From contig CM028132.1 of NCBI GenBank assembly GCA_016271365.2, positions 1,188,651,001 to 1,188,715,000 of the forward strand: a DNA stretch of 64,000 bases, given 5' to 3'. This document shows positions 55,341-64,000 of this stretch, piece after piece (positions within the stretch are counted from its first letter, which is position 1; each line of letters opens with the position of its first letter). The notes beneath the pieces were generated by a model. That model was given only the letters and a program-made list of their open reading frames with translations, did no database searches and was not told the origin of the DNA. This DNA comes from Neoceratodus forsteri (lineage: Eukaryota; Chordata; Ceratodontiformes; Ceratodontidae). The translations under genes were made by a program, and so were the position numbers.

Positions 55341-56039
55341 CTTATATTAGTTTCTCATATCACAGTCGCCGGTTCCAGCAGCAAGATGTATCTTCAATTG
55401 GAGAGCTGATCTATGCAGTGGGACATGTTCAGGTGAGTGAGGGTGTGTGGTGGGGGTGGGGGGTGTTGAAGTGTTTTTTATTTTATTTATTTATTTTTTA
55501 TTTATTTTGATTGCAGATTAACACCTTTGAGCCAGAAGGCTCTTTTACAAAGGTTCCATGTCGCGTGGACAAGAGACAAAATATGCAAGACAGGTTACAT
55601 AACATTCAAAAACAGATTCCTTAACATTCAAGGATAGCAAGAGGTTACATGATGAATAGGTAGCGATTGAACAGGCTGTTTACAGTGTCAGCAGTATTAC
55701 TGTAGGATAGGAAGCTTTTCAACATAGTGAGCTGGTATCAATATAAACCTAGGAAGGGAGTTTTGCAAATGAATGCTCAGGGCATGGTGGGAGCAGTCTG
55801 AGGTGGCTTAGTCACAAAATGAGGAGGGGGATATAAGAAAAGGAAGGGAGGTAGTGGGTAGCCACCAACGGGTTTTGTCAGAGAAGGGGGTGGAGGGAAG
55901 TGAGTGAGAGGAAGGAAGGGGGATAGGCACGGGGTGGGTTAGTTATGAAGGTGATTGGCCATAGGTATTTGCTAGCTGCAGTCACAGAGGGACATTTGGG
56001 TGAGGAAAGTTTTCAGTTCTCTTTTAAAGGGTGCAATTT

Positions 56040-56881
56040 TCATGTACTCCCAGGTGGTAGTAGGGAGTTCATTAAACCAGGTGGGTCCACGGTAGGAGAG
56101 TGGGCGCTATGCGAGGCAGGTTCTTTTAAAGGGGACCTGGAGCACACCCTTAGCCGAGCTCCTAGTGACTTTAGTGGAGAGGGAGCGCTGGAACAGAGAG
56201 GAGGTGGGGGGGGGGTGAGTCCAAGGAGGACTTTTTTGCCTATTAGGCAAGCCTGATATTTAGCCCTAAGGTGTAAGGGGAGCCAACCAGTGGAGGTGTA
56301 GAGGGTGCAGGTATGGGTCTGGTGCTTTGCCCCCAGGACCAGACGGCAAGCGTTGTTCATCAGTACTTTAACCCTTTTTAAGGCAGTCTGAGGCAGCCCT
56401 GTAAATGACGAGGGCATAGTCAATGACCGACAGGATGGAGCTTTGATGACCAGGTTAAGAGCTTCAGGGTTCATGGCTTGCCTATTGAGGATCCCTAGTT
56501 TAATATTGGCTGTTTTGACAACAAGGTCAATATGGTGTACGAAGGATAGGGTGTCATCAATATGCACCCCTAGATATTTAAAGGAGGAAACTTGTTCAAT
56601 GCCCTCCCCTTTTTGGCTATAGATAGTCAGGTGTTCATCATGCCTTTTGACTTGTGGCAGGGTTAGGTGCATACTTTTTGTTTTTTTGTAGTTTAATAGG
56701 AGTCTGTTTTGGGTGAACCAGTTCTTAAGCATGGCAAAGCTCTGCTGAAGGTTTTGAGCTATTTCTGATGTGAGGCTGCCAGGCACAGAAATAACAGCAT
56801 CATCCACATAGAGCAGCATTTTTGCAGGACAGGCACTGGGGAGTGAGTTAACGAAGAGGCCGAAGAGAAGTGGCTCTATGA
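56040..56881 (-). pseudogene. L2-group copy D: RT palm end and C-terminus
   Basis: Starts MLLYVDDAVISVPGSLTSE (intact YVDD catalytic box at about 56810), then LLNYKKTKSMHLTL, FKYLGVHIDDTLSFVHHID and a C-terminal tail ending at 56040. It is open for 259 codons. The upstream part of the palm is on the other side of the L1 insertion (60113 onward). Confidence 0.85.
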
Positions 56882-56897
56882 TAGAAGCCTGGGGAAC
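56882..56897. repeat. 16-bp target-site duplication (left) of L1 in L2 copy D
   Basis: TAGAAGCCTGGGGAAC, exact at 60113-60128. Confidence 0.9.
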
Positions 56898-59800
56898 TGC
56901 TGAATACCCGCAATTACTGTGGTGCAGAAGGGCTTAAACCCTTCTCCTTTTTTTTTTTTTTTTAGCTTTCCATGGAGGGCATCTAGCAGACGGATGTAAA
57001 TAGTATTATACTCACGTCACTGATTTGGAGGACCGGGGCGGGAAGCGGGAAGCTCTGGATAGTCTAGCAGTCTACTCAGTGCACCACGTTCTGGCACAGG
57101 GTGGGACGTATGCCCACTGGGTCGTTGGAAATTAGAAATTAGAGTTTATTATTAGTAATATCTTTCACTTTTGAAGGGCGTAGTATACTGGCCCTCAATT
57201 CTGTTTCCTGTATTTGGCATAAATCTTACCCTGAAGTGGGTAGAGGGAATAAATGGGGGGAGGGACAATATAGGGGAAAGGAAAGCATTAGTTTATTAAG
57301 AGTGTGTACGGGGAAGGGTAGCAATTCTATACTCCAACCTCCTACATTTACTAACTCTTATGGGATAGACTACTGGCTTAAGGGTGGAGGGTTGAGTGTG
57401 AATAAATGGGGTGTTGTGGTAGGAGGGGGGAATTGTTTGTGGTTCGCCACTAAGTAAATATGGAATGGTACATTGGATAAGACTCCTTCCTGAGGAAGAG
57501 CTAAATGATACCGGGCTTTCACTGGTTACTGTTTGGTCATGACAAGTGTGCTAAAGTTTTGCTCCTGGAATGTTAAAGGTGCTCAATCCCCCACCAAAAG
57601 GGCCAAGATATTGCTGCATCTTCACAAACTTAATACGGATGTAGCCTTTATTCAGGAGATGCACTTACCCGGTTCACAAATCAATAATTTAAGGAGAACA
57701 TGGGTGGGGCACGTGCTTGGCAGTGGGTTAGACTCTCGCAGAAATGGAGTTGCGGTATTAATCGCACGGCGTATACCTTTTCGACTGTTGCAGTCGATAA
57801 GTGACTCACAAGGTAGATATATACTCTTGAGAGCTATACTAGGCCACACTGAAATGGTATTAGGATCTGTTTATGGACCAGTTGGAGATGATCCCCAGTT
57901 CTTCACAAGTCTTATGTCTAATTTGGTGTCATGGCCCAAGCTCCCCATCTTACTTGGTGGAGACTGGAACTTGGTTCTCAGTAACATTCTAGATAGGTCA
58001 AAAACAAGGCATGCCCCATACACCCCAGCTCAACTGGCCCTCAAAGATCTTATGAAGACTCTGGGCCTTGTGGACCCATGGAGGACTCTTATTTCTTCTA
58101 CTCGAGACTATTCATTATCCTTCCCATAACACACTCTCAAGAATTTACTTCTTTGTTGGGGATTGAGCACCTATGAGGGTTCAGAGTTGTGTTTATCTTT
58201 CCAAAGTGATCTCTGACCACCACCCAACCATTTTGCAATGGTCTATACCCTCTCCCACTAACCAAGTTAAGGTCTGGAGATTTAATCCCCAACTACTTAG
58301 GTCCCAGAGTATAGTTAACCTTTTACAAAGGTACATAATAAACTTCCAGGAAACTAATGCCGGGTCCATGCTGAAGTTAGATGTGCTCTGGGGGGCTTTG
58401 AAATGCTCGTTAAGAGGCGAGATTATCCGGTTGGCCTCTATTAGGAAAAAGAAAATTTCATTAGAATCTTCCTCACTCTTACAGCAAATCAGAGTTTTGG
58501 AGCAGTCCCTATCCTCCCAATCATACCCCACAGAATTCGAAAAACCAGAAAGCCTTCGATTCCAATACAATACCCTTCTTGGCGATAAGGTGGAATATCT
58601 CCATCTTAAAACAAAAGCCACTTATTTCGACCAGGGGGACAAGGCAGGGAAACTACTGGCCCTAAGGCTTAGAGCGCAGGTGACGGATAGGATGGTAGTT
58701 ACTATTCAGGATCCAATGGGCAAGTACCATACTACACCTGAGGAGATAGCCTCATGCTTTAAAGCATATTACCAATCTTTATATTCCTGGCCCCCTCATT
58801 TCAAAATAGGGGGTAAGGTTATCACTACATCCTTCTGGCCGTTGGAATGTGAAATCACAGTGGCTGACCTAATCGAAAATGGTGAACTACTTGCCTTCTC
58901 AGCTTTCAGTACAAAATATAAATTACCAGTTTCCTTTTGTTTTAAATACCTTCAAATCTCCCATGTTCTAATACAGCATTTTGGTAGCGGCCTTTGGGAC
59001 CGGTTTATGACTGGTCCTATACTCAGCTCACTTTCCTGGAGACCTTCGTCCCACTATGTCACTTTCTACTATAAGGCACTTCAAATATGTAGTGCTAACA
59101 AGAAGGTGCACAACATTACAGTGGGATAAGTCCCTCCTTCTACCTCTCAAGTACCCCATCAATGGCAACAAATCTGGAAAAGACTGTATAAGGATATCAG
59201 GTGGGATCGATATAGGCTGCTTCAATTTTATGTGCTGCATGATCTATACTACACGCCTGTAAAACTCAATAAGATGGGGCACCATACATCGGAATTGTGT
59301 ACCAGATGTGGTTCACAGAGAGGTACACTCCTTCATATTCTCTGGGAATGTGACAAAGTTACCCCATTTTGGGCTGTCATCAGATCTAAATTGGACCCTA
59401 TACTTGGGCTCCAAAATGCTTTCAGACCAGAAAACTGTATTTTGGGTGACTCAGGAGAAACTCTAGTAGGTAATCAAAGGAAACATATGACACTGATATC
59501 TCTCTGCGCTAAGAGAATCATACTGCGCCATTGGTTAGATCAGCAAATCCCCTCGTATGTAGAATGGCATAAAGAAATATTATTTGCTTTGCAAGCGGAA
59601 TATTTTATAGCCAATATGTCCAAACATAGTAAAAAATACCAGAGAATATGGGCACGTCTATACACCCTACTATCCACTTAGGAGAGCCCTGATCTGGATC
59701 CGAACTTGATACAGTCCGGTGATGGTTAATGGTTTAGTCCCTCTTACTCCTCTTTACTTGGTTGTGTGACTACTCCTTTGATTGTCTCGGAAGGAAACCA

Positions 59801-60112
59801 TTCCTCTTATATACTGTAGTGGCGAAGTGGGTGGGTTGGGAAAGGGAATATAAGGTTTTATTAGTTTAGTGGTTATATTGTACTGTTATGAGAGCCAGAT
59901 ACTCTTGTTAGATAAATCTAATCTTATCGAAATTATTCAGTTTTGGTTACAAATGTCGGTAAACGCTGTAATCCACAGCTTGTGTACTAATTAAGATATA
60001 CAATGTCTAGACATATACTACTAGTTGTTTGTATAATAGTCTGTACAAGAGATCTGCATATTGTACGACAAATATATAGTATTTTGAATACTACAATAAA
60101 GCATATTAAATT
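56898..60112 (+). mobile_element. L1-type LINE lacking the RT core, 3.2 kb
   Basis: Bounded by an exact 16-bp duplication inside L2 copy D. Ends 'ataaagcatattaaat', like the outer L1 at 27.5 kb. It carries the endonuclease and C-terminal parts of ORF2 but no RT palm. A T-run lies near its 5' end (56949-56965). Confidence 0.87.
57533..59681 (+). pseudogene. L1 ORF2 remnant: endonuclease joined to C-terminal domain
   Basis: Endonuclease: FCSWNVKGAQSP (Asn), AFIQEMHLPG (Glu), GSVYGPVGDD and LGGDWNLVLSN (Asp, Asn) in an open 198-codon block. After a frameshift near 58130 comes VISDHHPTILQW (Asp-His). The linker runs on (HLKTKATYFDQGDKAGK, about 58605). From about 58860 the reading is already in the C-terminal region: DLIENGELLAFSAFSTKYKL, then SELCTRCGSQRGTLLHILWE (Cys-x2-Cys...Trp-x-Cys, 59295-59350). 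None of the RT palm blocks (APGPDG, DxxKAF, YADD) is found between. The RT core is therefore missing, apparently by one internal deletion. Confidence 0.8.
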
Positions 60113-62072
60113 TAGAAGCCTGGGGAACCCCCTAGGGTTATCTTTTTGAGATCGGAGGTTACACCCCCTATCCTCACACACTGTGTCCTGTGTGAAAGGT
60201 AGCTGTTTAGCCAGGAGGTGGTATCTACTGACAGTCCCAAGGTCCTAAGGTGTCTGAGCAGGATTTGGTGGTTAATGGTGTCAAAGGCTTTTGTGAGGTT
60301 GATAAATATAGACCCCATTGTTTTTCCAGAATCAAGGGCTTCGTAGATGTGATTAGTGAAGTCGATTAATGCTGTGATGGTGCTGTGGCCTGTATGAAAC
60401 CCGTGTTGTTATGGCAAAGCAGGTTGTACTTGTTTAAGTATTCGGTCAGCTGGTCCAAGACTGCCCTTTCTAGTGCTTTAGACAGTGGTGGTAGTATTGA
60501 GATTAGCCAGTAGTTTCCCAGGTTAGTTCTGTCCCCATTTTAAACACCGGGGTGACTAGGACAGTCTTCCACCTATCTGGGAAGATTCCAGTGCTCAGGG
60601 AGATGTTGAAAAGTATGGTCAGGGGAGAGACAAGCTCGTCCAATGCTAGTGCTAGTAGCTTCATGTCTAAGGAGTCACTCCTGACCCTGGTTTTGTTTAG
60701 AGTTTTTCTGATGTATTTAATAGTCTGGGCCCTAGTAATTTTCCGAAAGTAGAACGGTGGTTGGCCTGGTTTTAGTGAGGTAGGTGGGTTAGGGTAAATG
60801 AAGTCAGTATCTGGCGGGGTATGGAGAAATTTGGGGCGGAGGACAGAGCTGAGGTCAGTGAAGGCATTATTAAAGGCATTGGCCAGGTTGACAGGTTGCT
60901 GTAATGGGCCAGAGGTGGTAACTATTAGATGTGGCAGAGCTCTGGGTTCTTTGCCGGTGAGTGATTTAATGTTGTTCCAGAATTCCCTGCCATTTCCCCA
61001 GTTACTCTTGAGTTGTTCTCTATAGTAGGCAGCTTTAACATTTCTTATTTGCCTAGTGCACTTATTTCTAGTAATTTTGTAGGTAACCATGTCGGTTTGC
61101 CTACCTGACTCTCTGGCTATATGCCAGAGGTTGGCCCGATGTTTCATCAGGGCAATCAGACAGCCTGTGAGCCAGGGGTTAATGGCTCCTTTTATTTTGA
61201 CTGTCCTGACAGGGGCAAATATGTCACAGACTCTATTGAAAGTAGATATGAGGTATTCCAGAGCTGTGTTTGCATCTCTGCAGTCAGCTAGTGGGGACCA
61301 GTCTGCATCCCTCAAATACCTCTTGAAATTGCCCACAAGCCCCCTTTTTGAGGTAGTGGTTTTAGGTGATCTGGAGGGGGGGGTCCTTTGAGCCCTTGTT
61401 TGTCCAGAAGCCAACTATAGGTGAGTGGTCACTTAGGGTGTCTGGCAGGACAGAGATGTTTTTGATATGCTCAGGGTTGAAGGCAAGAAGCCAGTCTATG
61501 AGTGTACTAGTGCCTGTACAATAGTTCAGCCTAGTTGCCTGCGTAACCATCTGCGTTAGATAAAGGGCATGGATTCAGTCCCTCGTGGTAACTGAATCCT
61601 GGGCAAGCCAGTTTGTGTTAAAGTTCCCTAGGATGATCTGCTCACAGTCTTTTTTTAGCTTGCTAATGTGGTTGAGCAATAGGTCAAGGCCAGGGGCTTA
61701 CTTACCAGGGGGTATGTAGGCAGTGGTCAGAATCATTGCTTTGCCAGGTCTTCCAATGGAAAGCTTGATAGAGAGAAGCTGTGCTTCTATTGTATTTACA
61801 GTGGGTTGCAAAACCTGGCCACTTATTCTGCTACTCAGATAGATCAAACACCCTCCCCCTCGTTTGACCTGTCTATCTAGCCGGAAGGAGGTATACCCCT
61901 CAAGTGAGATAGCGGAGTCAGGTATTTCCTGAGATAGCCATGTTTTGTAGAGTGAGATAATGTCCAGTTTGTGGACAGCTACCCATGCCTGGAATTGGGG
62001 TAGTTTGGGTAGGAGACTCCCAATATTAATGGATGCAATTTTTAGGCATCCGCTGATTGAGGGGTACTTCAT
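60113..62072 (-). pseudogene. L2-group copy D: endonuclease and RT N-terminal part
   Basis: From ATG 62072: ASINIGSLLPKL, IISLYKTWLS (Tyr-Lys-Thr where EN has S-E-T-W), RGGGCLIYLSS (62072-61698). Next come LSDHSPIVGFWTNK (61430) and a 303-codon open block 61414-60503 with AAYYREQLKSNWGNGREFWN and FPDRWKTVLVTPVFK. FINLTKAFDTINHQILL (first RT Asp, about 60300) follows. The element's RT then continues across the L1 into 56881. Frameshifts at about 61690, 61415 and 60500. Confidence 0.85.
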
Positions 62073-62090
62073 GCCCTGAGGTCCAGGGTT

Positions 62091-62745
62091 TGGGTGAATG
62101 TTCCCAGTTATTGGGAGACTGGGGTGGTGGGGTCAAATTGCTGAGGGACCATTTTCTTTTTGCAGGAAGAAAACAAAACAATGAGGGTGGTTTTCTTTTT
62201 TACAGGACACATGACACTGATATTCTGACAGTGGGGATTGGACACCCCAGTGTCGGGTGACTGTTCGGTGACATCAGGGTTGGCACCCTGGTGCTGCCAC
62301 CTACAAAATGGGACTCGGGGTGGGCATCCCAGTCTGCTGTTCTAGAATAATAATAATAATAATAATACTCATTGGGATGAGACACATGGGGTAGGCTGGC
62401 TGAGCTGGGAGGGAGAGGGAATGAAAAACAAAATAAACAGAGAAGGAGAACAAGGGGTTGGCGGCTCACTGCTGTGACTGTGGCCCACAGCACAACTTCC
62501 AGTTGAAGCTGAAGAACTTAGGAAAGTCCCATTGTCCACATATAGAGAACATGGTGAATAGCTCCTCTCACTAAGCTGAGCACCTTGGATTTTGGGGTGC
62601 CCAGAAAAGATATTTCTGGCAAGTTTTATAAAAAAGCAAACAGCAGACGTTAGTTATGCGGGTCCTGTTTAGCTAGGTTTAGGTGTTTGTTTTTTTTAAA
62701 ACAGCTCAAGTCATTTTTATGAATCCAACTGGGGGGGGGGGGGTA
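62091..62745. other. Unassigned; includes (AAT)n and an inverted hairpin module
   Basis: GACAGTGGGG...CCCCAGTGTC at 62227-62254 is the inverted form of the hairpin module at 37263 and 48957. (AAT)n at 62346-62369. Thirteen G at 62731-62743. Confidence 0.55.
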
Positions 62746-63905
62746 TAAAAGTGCTTAAAGAGCCACTGAGGCCAAAAGTGCTACATTGCAGAATCCAAAT
62801 AAGCATACTCCCAGTAAATCTCATACCAAAAACTAGATTTTTTATGTTACTTGGTTTTAAAGTTATTAGCCATTTTGTAACTTTGATTGCACTACCTGTG
62901 CAATAAAAGGAGGTGTCAGTAAAGAGCTGCTGATGATGTCATGTAGGGAGCTCAAAGTCTAGTAATGACTGTTAGCAAGCTTATAAGACCCATTTCTCCA
63001 AAGCTGTAAAGATCATATGCATTGGTTTTCACAAGTAAAAGAGACAGCACCAGTTAGTAAACATTGCTATAAGTCCTATATATGTTCCAGGTTTTGTAAA
63101 AAAGTTGATAAAATTGTATTATTTAATGCTGTTTTTGTGTGCTCCATTTCACCAGGGTTGCTGGATGCTAGGTCAGCATGCCTCCAGACTGCTGAAGTCA
63201 GTTAAGAGTGCTACTAATTTTACTGCTGTTTGTCATTGTCTGCTTTACAATATGTTTTAATAGGGGCCTTATATGTGTTAATTCCTACTAGAAGTGGAAG
63301 GGTTAGCTCTGGTAAAATTATCATTGTAGTTTACAGTAGAACATAGATGAATCTGTTCCACCCTCATTAACAAGGAGATGGGATAATTGTTTTAAATTGC
63401 CATTCTTAGAAGTTGCCTCAATTGACTGATAGGTGTGAATGAGCTTAGCCTTTCATCAGAAACTTATCTAGTCTGCAAACAGTGTGCTATGATCCAGCAT
63501 TCAGCAAAAGGCCCTTAATAAAAAGGCATCCAGACAAAATATTGTCAGTTTTGTTACAAAGCCTGAAACACAAAGTTTTTAAAGCAATGTTTACTAACTC
63601 ATGCTGCCTGTTTTACTTATGAAAACCATTGCACATGATCTTTACAGCTTTAGAGAAACAGGTCCTATAAGCTTGCTGACATGGAAGAATAAACTGTAAG
63701 GTCCCTAGGTGACATCATCAGCAGCTCTTCACTGGAACAGGCTTTCTTTGAACAGGTAGTGAAATCAGGGTTACAAAATGGCTAATAACTTTAAAATGAA
63801 GTAACATAGAAATCTACTTTTTGGTTTGAGATTTACTGTGAATATGCTTATTCTAATTCTGCAATGTAGCACTTTTGGCCAGATGGCGTCAGCAGCACTT
63901 TAAAG
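62746..63905. mobile_element. Large inverted repeat, about 365-bp arms (foldback element)
   Basis: Left arm 62746-63115 and right arm 63538-63905 are inverted copies, around 80-85% alike by eye. Matching words include CCAAAAGTGCTACATTGCAG, AGTTATTAGCCATTTTGTAA, GAGCTGCTGATGATGTCA, AAAGCTGTAAAGATCAT and AGTTAGTAAACATTGCT. The central 420 bases are unique and have no coding capacity. Likely a non-autonomous DNA transposon with long terminal inverted repeats; no target duplication could be fixed. Confidence 0.85.
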
Positions 63906-64000
63906 TTGTACTACTTGAATGGAGCTTCTGTACCTGCAACATTTAACATCCCCTTGCACTAAATTTGATGATGCTCCACCACCTGTAATCTTTTTGGATC

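Larger units (their letters stand above)
55470..62090 (-). mobile_element. L2-group LINE copy D, split by an L1
   Basis: 3' end at about 55470 (TTTATTTATT run and 'cacctttgagccagaaggctc'). Coding runs to 56897, is interrupted by the L1 at 56898-60112, and resumes at 60113 through the endonuclease to about 62072. Net length about 3.4 kb. Same family as copy C. Confidence 0.85.

Overview
This is vertebrate, non-coding, repeat-saturated DNA. No host gene, rRNA, functional tRNA or CRISPR array could be recognised. Several things point to a large amphibian genome: a Penelope-like element, CR1 and L2-group LINEs whose 3' ends carry an ATGTTTCT-type microsatellite, L1-type LINEs, a Harbinger DNA transposon, tRNA-derived SINEs and many foldback MITEs. 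A caecilian is my best guess from the CR1 3' end, but that is from memory and not proven by the sequence.

Layout. 1-1.8 kb: reverse-strand Penelope-like retroelement running off the left edge. 2.4-5.4 kb: two reverse-strand CR1 fragments, the first bracketed by a 30-bp inverted repeat. 5.5-6.7 kb: an old dispersed repeat split by an 854-bp MITE with ATT target-site duplication. 7.9-9.5 kb: a possible solo LTR holding a small L1 insertion, then an L2-group 3' end. 9.5-13.7 kb: mostly unidentified, with a recurring 17-bp motif and a third CR1 fragment. 13.7-27.5 kb: a forward L1-type LINE cut in two by a 7.0-kb, nearly full-length reverse L1 with a 16-bp target-site duplication. 27.6-33.3 kb: a 47-bp tandem repeat, a tRNA-like palindrome, a SINE, a small perfect-looking foldback. 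33.4-36.0 kb: reverse L2 LINE. 36.4-37.0 kb: second copy of the SINE.

39.2-47.0 kb is the most interesting unit: a 7,745-bp Harbinger-type DNA transposon with 16-bp terminal inverted repeats and an ATT duplication. It carries a HARBI1-like DDE transposase on the + strand (with a GT-AG intron next to the second catalytic Asp, now broken by frameshifts and a stop), a Myb/SANT-like gene on the - strand behind a TATA box, and a second, different Myb/SANT-like gene on the + strand. Vertebrate Harbingers normally have one transposase and one Myb-like partner, so a three-gene layout is unusual. A 5'-truncated L1 later inserted exactly at its right edge.

47-64 kb: further MITEs, a MIR-like SINE, a hairpin-bearing tandem array, a ~60-bp diverged tandem array inside inverted repeats, a four-copy foldback family, a candidate 1.5-kb solo LTR, two L2-group LINEs (one split by an L1 copy that has lost its reverse-transcriptase core), and finally a 1.16-kb inverted repeat with ~365-bp arms. 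Almost all protein-coding sequence here is transposon-derived and decayed; the target-site duplications let the order of several insertions be read directly.
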